Notes: generated by a model from the sequence alone, not told the origin. A DNA stretch of 64,000 bases from Arthrobacter sp. B3I4 (GCF_030816855.1 NZ_JAUSYK010000001.1:558001-622000); one strand, 5' to 3'. Positions 1 through 8,019 are shown, counted from the stretch's first letter. Made by a program: numbers and translations.

Positions 1-306
1 CTGCCGGTAACTGAAGTCAAAATCGACAAGTCCTTCACCAAGCGGCTGGACGACAAGCCGGAGCCGTCCTCGGCATTCGTTGCCGCAATTATCGGGCTGG
101 GCCACGGACTCGGATTGCGCGTCGTTGCCGAGGGCGTGGAAACAAGCAGCCAGCTTGAGGCATTGCGAGCCATGGGATGCCAGCGCGCGCAAGGCTATCT
201 GTTCGGCAAGCCCAGCGACGCGGGAACCCTCGAAGACCTGCTGAGGGGTCAGTCTCCCGCTGGCCCGAGCACTTCCGGGAGTTCTGCAACAGACGCGGCG
301 GTGTAG
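1..306 (+). CDS. EAL-domain cyclic-di-GMP phosphodiesterase, C-terminal fragment
   Basis: The reading frame is open from the first base of the window, so the N-terminal part lies outside. The visible 101 residues match the end of an EAL domain: DKSF near the start, then VVAEGVET and the QGYLFGKP signature, which in this family line the c-di-GMP and metal site. The last ~20 residues are a Ser/Ala/Thr-rich tail. EAL enzymes hydrolyse cyclic di-GMP to pGpG; whether a GGDEF or sensor domain lies upstream cannot be seen. The 3' end overlaps the opposite-strand dehalogenase gene by 58 bases. Confidence 0.88.
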   Translation: MPVTEVKIDKSFTKRLDDKPEPSSAFVAAIIGLGHGLGLRVVAEGVETSSQLEALRAMGCQRAQGYLFGKPSDAGTLEDLLRGQSPAGPSTSGSSATDAAV

Positions 307-932
307 TCGGGAGCAGTGAAGTAGTCCGGGTACCTTGACCCTGTCCGGTTGATCCAGGCAGTGGCCAGACCGGCCCGGGCGGCACCATCGATGTCCCAGG
401 GGTGGACCGCGACCAGCAGCATCCGCTCCGGCGCCACCCCACAGGCAGCGGCCGCATAATCGTAGGCGGCTTTGGCGGGCTTCCATCCCGGGGCGCCGTC
501 GACGGAGAGCAGTCTCTCAAACTGGTCCCGAATTCCGGCCGTCGTGAAGAGCCGGTCCGCGATCTCGGCGGAGCCGTTGCTCAGGGTGGCCAGCCGGTAC
601 CCCGCCGTCCGGAGCCCCCGCACTCCTGCCGGCACATCGGCGTGGACGCCGAGACCGGCCAGCCCCGCCATGATGCGCTCCACAGCACCGTCGAGATCGC
701 GGCCGACGCCCGCAGCGGGTAACAGCCCGCGCAGAGCGCCCGCGGCGATGTCGGCGAAGGTGCCGTTGCCGCCGGCGGCGGTGATGGCGAACCCGTCACG
801 CAGCAGCCCGGCGAACCACAGTTTCGCGAGCTCGGCGGGTGCGCCGACCTCGGCGAAGTGGTCCGCCATGGGCGACATGTCGGAGAGCGTTTCGTTGACG
901 TCGAAAACGATGACCGAAGGTGTGCCATTCAT
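249..932 (-). CDS. Haloacid dehalogenase type II (HAD hydrolase)
   Basis: A 227-residue HAD-superfamily protein. Motif I is FDVNETL with the nucleophile Asp11; the late motif VAVHPWDIDGAARAG followed by TAWINR is typical of the L-2-haloacid dehalogenase subgroup. The start chosen is the ATG at 932, because a strong GGAGGGAG ribosome site lies just before it; the frame stays open further upstream but without such a site. Family members cleave 2-haloacids through an aspartyl ester, but many have other phosphatase-like substrates, so the substrate is not certain. The 3' end overlaps the EAL gene tail convergently. Confidence 0.85.
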   Translation of the reverse strand: MNGTPSVIVFDVNETLSDMSPMADHFAEVGAPAELAKLWFAGLLRDGFAITAAGGNGTFADIAAGALRGLLPAAGVGRDLDGAVERIMAGLAGLGVHADVPAGVRGLRTAGYRLATLSNGSAEIADRLFTTAGIRDQFERLLSVDGAPGWKPAKAAYDYAAAACGVAPERMLLVAVHPWDIDGAARAGLATAWINRTGSRYPDYFTAPDYTAASVAELPEVLGPAGD

Positions 933-1083
933 AATTTCTCCCTCCATGGTGTGTGCTGGCACCGTACCCCACATTCGATTTTCGAGCTGCCCGGCACCGT
1001 AGTGACACATTTCGACACGGAACCCTTCACCCGGACGGCGCGGACCGTAACGTTGAAGGAAATAAGGACTTCGGTTTCCCAAA

Positions 1084-2118
1084 ATGGCTGCAAAGGACTA
1101 TAGGACCTTGTCACTCGAATCATTGCCCGTATTGGACTACTCCCGGCTGAGCGCAGGCCCGGAGGAAGCGTCGCGGTTCCGCGACGATCTTCGCAACGCC
1201 ATGCACAATGTCGGATTCCTCTACCTGGCCGGCCATGGCATCCCGCAGGAGCTGACTGACGCGATGCTCGATGCTTCCCGCCGTTTCTTCGAACTGCCGG
1301 AGGAGCAAAAGCTGGCGGTCGAGAACATCCACAGCCCGCAGTTCCGGGGCTACACCCGGATGGGGGCCGAGCTCACTGACCGGGCGGTCGACTGGCGCGA
1401 GCAGATCGACATCGGCGTCGAGCGGGATGCCGTGCAGCCCGGGCCCGGCGTAGCCGACTACTGGCGGCTGGAAGGTCCGAACCTTTGGCCGGCCGGCCTG
1501 CCGGAGATGCAGCAGATCGTGTCCGAGTGGACGGAGCGGCTGAGTGCCATCTCCCTGGACCTTTTGCGGGCGCTGGCCGTGTCCCTCGGCGCACCCGAGG
1601 ACAGTTTTGACGCCGCCTTCGGCGAGCACGCCTTCCCCATGCTCAAAATCGTGCGCTACCCGGGGGAATCCGGTGAGGAGCCGAAACAAGGTGTCGGGTC
1701 CCACCGCGACGGCGGCGTGATCACGCTGCTCCTCGTCGAGCCCGGCAAGGGCGGCCTGCAGGTCGAGTACCAGGGAAAGTGGATTGACGCGCCCCAGGTG
1801 CCCGGAACGTTCGTCGTCAACATCGGCGAGATGCTTGAACTGGCCACGAACGGCTACCTCAAGGCGACCCTGCACCGGGTGATCTCACCGGCCCGGGGCA
1901 CCGACAGGATCTCGCTGCCCTTCTTCTACAACCCGGCGCTGGACGCGACCATGCCGCAGCTCGCGATGAGCAACGAGTTTCGGGCCAAAGCCCGCGGCCT
2001 GTCGGTGGACCCCACCAACAGCCCGATCCTGGAAACCTACGGAGACAACGCGCTCCGGTACCGGCTGCGGGCCCACCCCAATGTCGCCGCGCTCCACCAT
2101 ACTGACCTGGCGGGCTAG
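1084..2118 (+). CDS. Isopenicillin N synthase family 2-oxoglutarate/Fe(II) dioxygenase
   Basis: 344 residues, the usual length for this family. The N-terminal DIOX_N region contains VGFLYLAGHGIP. The metal triad is visible as HRD in GVGSHRDGG and the later His in TLHRV; the RxS motif that binds the 2-oxoglutarate carboxylate is RIS in GTDRISLPFF. Such enzymes hydroxylate or desaturate small molecules; the substrate cannot be read from sequence. The gene stands alone, divergent from the dehalogenase, with AAGGAAATAAGGA 15-25 bases before the ATG and a hairpin terminator directly behind the stop. Confidence 0.85.
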   Translation: MAAKDYRTLSLESLPVLDYSRLSAGPEEASRFRDDLRNAMHNVGFLYLAGHGIPQELTDAMLDASRRFFELPEEQKLAVENIHSPQFRGYTRMGAELTDRAVDWREQIDIGVERDAVQPGPGVADYWRLEGPNLWPAGLPEMQQIVSEWTERLSAISLDLLRALAVSLGAPEDSFDAAFGEHAFPMLKIVRYPGESGEEPKQGVGSHRDGGVITLLLVEPGKGGLQVEYQGKWIDAPQVPGTFVVNIGEMLELATNGYLKATLHRVISPARGTDRISLPFFYNPALDATMPQLAMSNEFRAKARGLSVDPTNSPILETYGDNALRYRLRAHPNVAALHHTDLAG

Positions 2119-2150
2119 CCCAGCCCGACGCGCTGCGGCTGGGCGATTTT
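2118..2150 (+). terminator. Intrinsic terminator after the oxygenase gene
   Basis: An 8-bp perfect stem (GCCCAGCC with GGCTGGGC), 11-base loop, followed by GATTTT. It begins at the last base of the stop codon. Confidence 0.6.
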
Positions 2151-2177
2151 CGTCCAACATTGGGCAGCGCCTTGACT

Positions 2178-2193
2178 GCTAAGCATGCTTATC
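2178..2193. promoter_or_regulatory. TAAGCATGCTTA palindrome upstream of the PRC-barrel gene
   Basis: A perfect 12-bp palindrome at 2180-2191 that directly follows TTGACT (2172-2177) and lies 50 bases before the ATG at 2242. Related sequences precede three other genes in this window (7508-7523, 25298-25313, 31842-31857), so it is probably a binding site or part of a shared promoter class. The regulator is unknown. Confidence 0.5.
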
Positions 2194-2241
2194 GTTACGT
2201 TGTTGTGACCGCAGTAAATGATTGAGATCCAAGGAGGCACC

Positions 2242-3051
2242 ATGATCACCAAGGAACACATCGACGACCTGCTGAACCGCAAGGGCAACATCGTTTCCAC
2301 CGACGGGGACAAGATCGGCTCGGTCGGCCAGGTCTACGCCGACGACGAGAGCGGCCAGCCCAGCTGGGTTACTGCCAAGACCGGCCTGTTCGGCAGCTCG
2401 GAGAGCTTCGTTCCGCTGGAAGGGGCCCGGGTGGAGGGGGACGACGTCGTTGTCCCGTACACCAAGGACCAGGTCAAGGACGCTCCACGCGTCGACACTG
2501 ACGGCCACCTTGAGCCCGCTGAAGAAGAGCGGCTCTACCAGCACTACCAGCTTGGCGGGGGCCGGACCTACACCGACGCCACCTCCGGCCACAACGCCGG
2601 CACCGCCGGTGTTGCAGGCACCGAGCGCTTCGAGGAGCGCGGAACCGTCGGCCATGACACCTCGGGCCCGACCACGGACGATGCCATGACCCGCTCGGAA
2701 GAGCGGCTCAACGTTGGCACCGAGAAGCAGGAAGCGGCCCGCGTCCGGTTGCGCAAGTACGTCACCACGGAAAACGTGACCAAGACCGTTCCGGTCCAGC
2801 GCGAGGAAGTCCGGCTCGAGCGCGAGCCGATCACCGAGGCCAACCGCGGCGACGCGATGTCCGGCCCGGACCTCAGCGATGAAGAGCACGAGGTCATCCT
2901 GCACGAGGAGCGCCCGGTCGTGGACAAGGAAACCGTCCCGGTCGAGCGCGTCCGCCTCGACAAGGACGTGGTGACCGACGAAGTCACCGTCGATGAGGAA
3001 GTCCGCAAGGAACGCATCGACACCGACGGCGACCACGGCACCCGCCGCTAA
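2242..3051 (+). CDS. PRC-barrel and DUF2382 domain stress protein
   Basis: 269 residues. Residues ~1-85 form a PRC-barrel-like domain (DGDKIGSVGQVY, then SWVTAKTGLFG). A Gly/Thr-rich linker follows, and the last ~110 residues are a DUF2382 domain, recognisable by alternating acidic and basic strands such as LRKYVTTENVTKTVPV, EREPITEANRG and HEERPVVDKETVPVERVRL. No signal peptide or membrane segment is visible. The ATG at 2242 is chosen for its AAGGAGG site seven bases upstream. Such proteins are common in Actinobacteria and are linked to general stress, but no biochemical function is established. A strong terminator follows. Confidence 0.88.
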   Translation: MITKEHIDDLLNRKGNIVSTDGDKIGSVGQVYADDESGQPSWVTAKTGLFGSSESFVPLEGARVEGDDVVVPYTKDQVKDAPRVDTDGHLEPAEEERLYQHYQLGGGRTYTDATSGHNAGTAGVAGTERFEERGTVGHDTSGPTTDDAMTRSEERLNVGTEKQEAARVRLRKYVTTENVTKTVPVQREEVRLEREPITEANRGDAMSGPDLSDEEHEVILHEERPVVDKETVPVERVRLDKDVVTDEVTVDEEVRKERIDTDGDHGTRR

Positions 3052-3078
3052 GGCAGTCCGCCCGGCATAGCCGCATAG

Positions 3079-3122
3079 AAAGGTCCGGGGCGAGAGCTGA
3101 CACTCTCGCCCCGGACCTTTTT
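3079..3122 (+). terminator. Strong intrinsic terminator after the PRC-barrel gene
   Basis: A perfect 18-bp stem (3079-3096 with 3103-3120), 6-base loop, and a run of T. It sits between convergent genes and may stop transcription from both sides, though the U-tract favours the + strand. Confidence 0.9.
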
Positions 3123-3153
3123 CCTTGCGCGGAACTGGGAACTCCCACCGCGA

Positions 3154-5484
3154 TCAGTTGAGGGCGCGCACCAACGGGATGGACGCCGTCGTCGGCCCCG
3201 GAAAGACGGTGGGCTGCGGAGCCATCACGGTCGGCAGCGTCACGGCCACCGGCTGGTTGCCGACCGAGAACCGCTCCCCCCGCACGTCGACGTCCAGCGG
3301 TGCACCGCCTTGGAAGGTCAGCCGGAGCGCCGCATGATCCAGCTCGACGTGCAGCACCCCGCCCCGCAGTTTCAGGTGGAAGGCCAGCGAGCCCCATTCG
3401 GCCGGCAGCCGCGGATCGAAGTAGGGCACCTCGCCCTGGTCGCGCAACCCGGCGAAACCGCTGACCAGCGAGCTCCACACGCCGCCGGCAGAAGCGATAT
3501 GCACTCCGTCGATCGTGTTGCTGTGGGTATCGTCCAGGTCGATGTAGAGCGCGTGGATGAAATGGTCCAGCGCCTCCTTGCCGTAGCCCACTTCGGCGGC
3601 CATGATGCCCTGCACGCACGCCGACAGCGTCGAGTCGCCGGTGGTGATCGGGTCGTAAAAATCGAAGGCCCTTCGCTTCTCCTCCGCGGTGAAGTCCTGC
3701 CACTGCAGGAACATCGCCAGTACGGTGTCAGCCTGCTTGAGGACCTGGTGCCGGTAGATCACCAGCGGGTGGAAATGCAGCAGCAGCGGGTACTTGGATC
3801 GCGGGGTGCTCCAGTCCCAGGGCTCGAGGGCCATGAAGTCGTTGTCCTGCGAGTGGACCTGGAGGTCCTCGTCATAGGGCACCACCATCCGGCTGGCGGC
3901 GTGCCCCCAGAACTCACGCTCGGCGTCGTCGATGCCCGCATGGTCCAGCGCCGCTGCGGCGCGCAGATTAAAGCGGGCCATGACGTTGGTGTAGAGGTTG
4001 TCATTGACGACGGCGGTGTACTCGTCGGGGCCGGTGACGCCGTGCAGGTGGAACAGCCCGTCCTTGCCGAAGAACCCCAGCGAGGCCCACATCCGGGCCG
4101 TCTCAATCAGCAGCTCTGAGCCGAGGGACCGCTGAAACTCTGCGTCCCCGCTGGCCCACGCGTAGCGGTTGCTCGCGAACGCGACGGCGGCTGCGATGTG
4201 GAACTGGGCGGTGCCGGCGGCGTAATAGGCGCTGGCTTCCAGACCGTTGATGGTGCGCCACGGGAACAACGCGCCGTCCACGCTGAGTTCCTTGGCGCGG
4301 GCCCGGGCGTCGGGGAGCATTTCGTGGCGGAACTCCAGGACCTGCCGCGCGTTGCCCGGGTTGGTGTACGTCAGATAGGGCAGCAGGTACACCTCCTGGT
4401 CCCAGAAGTAGTGCCCGTCGTAACCGGACCCGGACACGCCCTTGGCCGGGATCCCGGCCACATCGGCGCAGGCCGTGGCCTGGGCGAGCTGGAAGAGGTT
4501 CCACCGGATCGCCTGCTGCAGGCCCGCCTGGCCGCCCACCACGATGTCGCTGGTGGTCCAGTAGTCGCGGTAATGGGCTTCGCTTTGGGTGAAGATCTCG
4601 GCCACCGGCAGCAGGGCCGCCTCGGCGGTTTCGGCCGGATCCTCGTCCACGGACCGGGCCATCGCGTAGCTGACGCTCTTTTCGAGCAGGAACGGTTCGT
4701 CCGCGCTGACGGCGAGGACGTAGCGGACGCTGCTGTCGTCGGCGTCCACCTGGGTGTCGAACGGCTGGACGCCGGCGGAGGTCCAGTGGTCCACGGCCAC
4801 GCCGAGCCGTTGCTTGGATTCGGCCGCTTCCCAGGACAGGCGGAGCGAGCCGTCGCCGCCGTCGAGCCGTACCGGGAGCAGAACCCGCCCGGCGTGCCGG
4901 CCTGCGCGGCGCGGGTCGTGGGCCGAGTGGTCCTCGACCGGCTGGTCCTGCCTGTTGACGACGGCGGAGGTCACATCGGCGGAGATGTCCCGGTCGGCCG
5001 CCACCTGCAGTGAGATCCCGAGGGCACCCCGTGCCTGGTACCCCACCGCGCGGCGTTCCCTGGTGGTCACGATGGCGCCGGAGCGGCACTGCCAGACGAT
5101 CCGGCATTCGTAGAAGCCGGTGGCGAAGTCCACGCTCCGCCGGTAGTCCAGTACCGTCGACTCCTCCAGGCTGAGCATCTCACCGTCGATGATCACCACG
5201 AAGTTGTTGGCATCCGGTATGTAGAGGATGCGCTGGCCGGTGCGGGCAAAGCCGTACGCGTTTTCCGCGTGCTTAATGTCCCAGATCTCGTGGAAGCCGT
5301 TAATGAAGCTGCCCGGAAGCTCGGCGTCAGCGGCGGCCCAGTGGGCACCCCGGATACCGAGGTGGCCGTTGCCGAGGGTGAAGAGAGTTTCCAGGGTGCC
5401 GGTGTTGCCCGGTTCGTGAGCGGTTTCGACAAGCTGCCAGGGGTCGTTGGGGAACCTGTCGCGGTCCGAGGTGATGAGAGCCAT
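3154..5484 (-). CDS. Glycoside hydrolase family 65 disaccharide phosphorylase (maltose/trehalose phosphorylase type)
   Basis: 776 residues, a full-length GH65 enzyme: N-terminal beta-sandwich (TLFTLGNGHLGIRG), the (alpha/alpha)6 barrel with FWDQEVYLLPYL, and the catalytic-acid motif VTGPDEYT, then a C-terminal jelly-roll segment. GH65 phosphorylases split an alpha-glucoside with phosphate to beta-glucose-1-phosphate and a free sugar. The gene directly follows a beta-phosphoglucomutase gene (58-base gap), which is the enzyme needed to use beta-glucose-1-phosphate; this makes phosphorolysis more likely than hydrolysis. Maltose is the best guess because the operon shares an operator with a secreted amylase (27168-27181); trehalose or kojibiose cannot be excluded. 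The start is the ATG at 5484 with AAGGAC before it; the frame continues upstream into pgmB only as an artefact. Confidence 0.88.
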   Translation of the reverse strand: MALITSDRDRFPNDPWQLVETAHEPGNTGTLETLFTLGNGHLGIRGAHWAAADAELPGSFINGFHEIWDIKHAENAYGFARTGQRILYIPDANNFVVIIDGEMLSLEESTVLDYRRSVDFATGFYECRIVWQCRSGAIVTTRERRAVGYQARGALGISLQVAADRDISADVTSAVVNRQDQPVEDHSAHDPRRAGRHAGRVLLPVRLDGGDGSLRLSWEAAESKQRLGVAVDHWTSAGVQPFDTQVDADDSSVRYVLAVSADEPFLLEKSVSYAMARSVDEDPAETAEAALLPVAEIFTQSEAHYRDYWTTSDIVVGGQAGLQQAIRWNLFQLAQATACADVAGIPAKGVSGSGYDGHYFWDQEVYLLPYLTYTNPGNARQVLEFRHEMLPDARARAKELSVDGALFPWRTINGLEASAYYAAGTAQFHIAAAVAFASNRYAWASGDAEFQRSLGSELLIETARMWASLGFFGKDGLFHLHGVTGPDEYTAVVNDNLYTNVMARFNLRAAAALDHAGIDDAEREFWGHAASRMVVPYDEDLQVHSQDNDFMALEPWDWSTPRSKYPLLLHFHPLVIYRHQVLKQADTVLAMFLQWQDFTAEEKRRAFDFYDPITTGDSTLSACVQGIMAAEVGYGKEALDHFIHALYIDLDDTHSNTIDGVHIASAGGVWSSLVSGFAGLRDQGEVPYFDPRLPAEWGSLAFHLKLRGGVLHVELDHAALRLTFQGGAPLDVDVRGERFSVGNQPVAVTLPTVMAPQPTVFPGPTTASIPLVRALN

Positions 5485-5542
5485 GGTGTGGTCCTTGGGC
5501 GGGTGCGGGCGATGAGGATGGTGCTGCGCTGCGGAGGCGCAG

Positions 5543-6286
5543 TTAGAGCAGTTCGGCCAGGTCGTTGACCACGATCGTGGCGCCGGCGTCGAGCAGGGTC
5601 TGGCGGCCCGCTCCCCTGTCCACGCCGATGACCGAGTGGAAGCTTCCCGCGCTTCCGGCCTGGACACCTGAGACGGCATCCTCGACAACGACGCAGGCTT
5701 CGCTGGGCAGGCCGAGCAGGCGCGCCGCGTACTGGTAGGTGGCCGGGCTGGGCTTGCCCGGCAGGCCTTCGGACACCGCGACGACGCCGTCAACCACGAC
5801 CGGGAAGTAATCGGAGAGCCCTGCCGCCTTCAGTACCGGGACGGCGTTGCGGGAGGAGGAGACGACGGCGACCTTGAGCCCGCGTTTGAGCGCGGCTTCG
5901 ATGAACCGGACAGAGCCTTCATAGGGCGTGACGCCCGATGCCACGATGTCATTGAAGACCTTGTTCTTGCGGTTGCCGAGGCCATGGACCGTGTCGTGGG
6001 CGGGGTCATCGTTCAGGGGGCCCTCGGGTAGCACGATGTTCCGCGAGGCCAGGAAGTCGCGGACCCCGTCGAAGCGGGGCTTGCCGTCGATGTGGTCGAA
6101 GTAGTCGCTCTCCCGGTAGCCCTGCGCTTCAGGCACGTTCTGGAGGAAACCGTCGAAGAGTTCCTGCCAGGCGCGCTCGTGCACCACCGCGGTGGGGGTC
6201 AGGACTCCGTCCAGATCGAAAAGGATGGCGGAGGCGCCTGAAAGCACCTCGGCCGCCGCGGGGGCGGCATTGGAATTCGCAGTCAT
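5543..6286 (-). CDS. pgmB: Beta-phosphoglucomutase family HAD protein
   Basis: 247 residues. HAD motif I is ILFDLDGVLTPT; the two aspartates are the nucleophile and acid/base of beta-PGM. Motif II is VVSSSRNAVPVLKAAGL, and the C-terminal metal motif is CVVVEDAVSGVQAG. The enzyme would convert beta-glucose-1-phosphate to glucose-6-phosphate, taking the product of the GH65 phosphorylase encoded next in the same operon. An AAAGGA site precedes the ATG. Transcription probably starts near 6640, giving a leader of about 350 bases, from a promoter overlapping a LacI-type operator. Confidence 0.88.
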   Translation of the reverse strand: MTANSNAAPAAAEVLSGASAILFDLDGVLTPTAVVHERAWQELFDGFLQNVPEAQGYRESDYFDHIDGKPRFDGVRDFLASRNIVLPEGPLNDDPAHDTVHGLGNRKNKVFNDIVASGVTPYEGSVRFIEAALKRGLKVAVVSSSRNAVPVLKAAGLSDYFPVVVDGVVAVSEGLPGKPSPATYQYAARLLGLPSEACVVVEDAVSGVQAGSAGSFHSVIGVDRGAGRQTLLDAGATIVVNDLAELL

Positions 6287-6301
6287 GGGTCGGGAGTCCT
6301 T

Positions 6302-6583
6302 TCAGACCGGGGCGGAGCGGTGGTGATGGAGTGCGGAGCGGTCCCGCTGGCGTCCGGCGGCGGCAGGGTGGGTGCCACCCCGGGCAGCGGTGGCGGATGA
6401 GGCGGAGGGAGCGGGTCCGGCGGCGGAGGAGAATTGCGTGCGGCCCAGGTTCCCGGCCGCGGCGCTGTTCCGGGTACTTTCGGACATGGTCGGCAGGCGC
6501 AGGGAAGCTTGGGAACCGGCGTGGACCGCGAGTCCTGATTGTGCGGCGGAGGCTTGAATCGTAACGCGCGAAACCCTAGCCAT
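6302..6583 (-). CDS. Doubtful 93-residue ORF in the leader of the pgmB operon
   Basis: This open frame fills most of the space between the probable promoter (6648-6677) and pgmB, ending 15 bases before the pgmB start. The product is Ala/Ser-rich with no recognisable domain. Its ATG has only a distant GAAAGG (about 16 bases away). It may be a chance open frame in GC-rich DNA, an uncharacterised leader peptide, or simply 5' untranslated sequence. It is listed so that the 460-base gap is not taken as empty. Confidence 0.2.
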   Translation of the reverse strand: MARVSRVTIQASAAQSGLAVHAGSQASLRLPTMSESTRNSAAAGNLGRTQFSSAAGPAPSASSATAARGGTHPAAAGRQRDRSALHHHRSAPV

Positions 6584-6647
6584 GTGGCACGAGCCTAGAC
6601 CTTTCTTCCCCCAGCAGTAGTGGGCCGATCAGAGTGGGCCACCATCG

Positions 6648-6677
6648 AGTGTAAGCGCTTACAAAATGGCTGCGCAA
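6648..6677 (-). promoter_or_regulatory. Promoter with LacI-type operator for the pgmB-GH65 operon
   Basis: The perfect 14-bp palindrome TGTAAGCGCTTACA lies at 6650-6663 and fits the LacI/GalR-family operator pattern with a central CG. On the minus strand a -35-like TTGCGC (6677-6672), an 18-base spacer and a -10-like TACACT (6653-6648) overlap it, so a bound repressor would block RNA polymerase. A near-identical site precedes the amylase gene. No LacI-family gene is in the window. Confidence 0.7.
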
Positions 6678-6748
6678 GTGGTTGCGGTTCCCCATCGAAT
6701 GGACTTGCAGCCCTTTCCCGGCTGTTACTTTCCGGCGACGGCTTGGGG

Positions 6749-7366
6749 TCAGCGCAGCACGTAGTGCCGCAGGAAAGCACTGACGTCCACGAGTTCCGCT
6801 TTGGAAATGGAATGGCCAATTCCCGGATAGCTGCGGGCGGTGAGCTGGGTGTGAGCGTGCAGCCATTCCTCGGTGTGGGCGGTGGCGGCATCGTTGATCA
6901 CGGCGTCGTTCTTGTCCCGCCCCCAGAAGAACGGCGGCCGCGCATCAAAGGACTCGCTCATTGCCAGCAACTCATTGTCCAGCACGAAGCCGGACAACCC
7001 GACGACTGCACGGAACGCCTCGGGGTGCAGCCGCAACAGCGTACTCGCCATCGCCATGCCCTGCGAGTAACCCAGCAGGGAGACACTGCTGTGCTGTCCC
7101 TTCACCGAGTCGATCCACGTGAAGACTGAGTTGGTGGCGCTGATGACGTCAGCGAAGTCGTGGGTGAGGAAGTAGTCCAGCAGGAACCAGCCGTAGTCGT
7201 CACCGATCACTTTGGGAGCCCGTGGGGCGGCGCAGGTGAATTCGTGCGGCAAGCTGTCGAACAGCCGTGCCATCCGGGTCTCGTCCGTTCCGTAGCCGTG
7301 CAGCATCACCAGCAGCGGCGTGCCGGCGCGTTCAGGTTCCGGTTTCGACCAGGCGACAGTTTCCAT
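6749..7366 (-). CDS. Phospholipase/carboxylesterase-type alpha/beta hydrolase
   Basis: 205 residues from the ATG at 7366 (a GTG at 7405 would add 13 residues; neither has a clear ribosome site). The oxyanion region is VMLHGYG, the nucleophile elbow GYSQG, the acid Asp lies in GRDKNDAVI and the His in GIGHSI. This order and size match the small cytoplasmic carboxylesterase (YpfH/phospholipase B-like) group, acting on short acyl esters. No signal peptide is seen. It is transcribed in the same direction as pgmB but is separated from it by 460 bases and a promoter, so it is not part of that operon. Confidence 0.8.
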   Translation of the reverse strand: METVAWSKPEPERAGTPLLVMLHGYGTDETRMARLFDSLPHEFTCAAPRAPKVIGDDYGWFLLDYFLTHDFADVISATNSVFTWIDSVKGQHSSVSLLGYSQGMAMASTLLRLHPEAFRAVVGLSGFVLDNELLAMSESFDARPPFFWGRDKNDAVINDAATAHTEEWLHAHTQLTARSYPGIGHSISKAELVDVSAFLRHYVLR

Positions 7367-7507
7367 GGAACCAGCGTAGCCAGCCACCTGCGACGCCGTC
7401 GTCACCGGGCCGCCCCGGCCGGCAGAACCTGACGTTCACGCACGAATGTTCGGCGGGGCGGGGCCTAAAACGTTGAAACGACACCTACCGGGTTGTAGCG
7501 TGACGCT

Positions 7508-7523
7508 GGACAGCATGCTTAGC
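7508..7523. promoter_or_regulatory. AGCATGCTTA motif upstream of the DUF6458 gene
   Basis: The 10-bp core AGCATGCTTA at 7512-7521 lies 39 bases before the ATG at 7561 and matches the core of the palindrome at 2178-2193. It is probably part of the promoter or an operator shared by stress-type genes. Confidence 0.45.
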
Positions 7524-7560
7524 ACTACCTATCGGTCCACTGGACAACAAGGAGCAAGTC

Positions 7561-7824
7561 ATGAGAATCGGTTCCTCTATTTTCCTTATCGCCCTCGGCG
7601 CCATCCTGGCCTGGGCAATCGCCCCCAACCTGATCCCCAACGTCGACCAGACCATGATCGGCTACATCCTCATGGTGGTCGGTGTGATCGGGCTGATTGC
7701 GTCCCTAATCCTGGCTTCCCCTGGCCGCGGCCGCACCCGCCGCGTCAGCGAAACCCGCTCCGTCGTCGACCCCAACACCGGTGAGACCATCACCCGAAAC
7801 GAGAGCCGCGACGCCGGCATCTGA
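7561..7824 (+). CDS. DUF6458 family small membrane protein
   Basis: 87 residues with two predicted transmembrane helices (about residues 4-22 and 33-53) separated by the short loop PNLIPNVDQT, and a charged C-terminal tail. This layout and the RIGSS start match the DUF6458 family of Actinobacteria, whose function is unknown. The ATG has AAGGAG eight bases upstream. The gene is monocistronic, with a hairpin terminator following, and shares an upstream motif with other small stress-type genes here. Confidence 0.8.
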   Translation: MRIGSSIFLIALGAILAWAIAPNLIPNVDQTMIGYILMVVGVIGLIASLILASPGRGRTRRVSETRSVVDPNTGETITRNESRDAGI

Positions 7825-7855
7825 TCGCCGGATGCAACTGCACCCGTAACTGACC

Positions 7856-7903
7856 CGAACGCCGGGCCGGACCGTCAAAGGTCAGGCTCGGCGTTCGGCG
7901 TTT
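7856..7903 (+). terminator. Probable terminator after the DUF6458 gene
   Basis: CGAACGCCG-G-GCC can pair with GGC-T-CGGCGTTCG (7856-7868 with 7885-7897, one G-T pair), followed closely by TTT. The loop is fairly long (16 bases). Confidence 0.45.
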
Positions 7904-7972
7904 AACTGGCTACTGTCCGCGCCGTTCGGTCCCGCCGGGCAACTATCCCCGCCCGGCGCCCGCCCCTTCTGC

Positions 7973-8019
7973 GTTCATGTTGCTTTTCATTGACAAAGCA
8001 ACATGAACAAAGATAAAGT
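7973..8019 (+). promoter_or_regulatory. fru operon promoter inside a 14-bp inverted repeat (probable FruR operator)
   Basis: Perfect 14-bp arms at 7973-7986 and 7995-8008 are separated by 8 bases, with centres 22 bp apart (two helical turns). A -35 TTGACA (7990-7995) lies in the centre and a -10-like TAAAGT (8014-8019) follows after 18 bases. Occupation by the adjacent DeoR-family regulator would directly block transcription; this is the expected autoregulatory layout. Confidence 0.7.

Noticed and set aside
7973..8008. Considered as a terminator for the DUF6458 gene
   Set aside because: The inverted repeat contains TTGACA and is followed by a -10-like box and the fru operon; no U-tract follows, and a better terminator candidate lies at 7856-7903.
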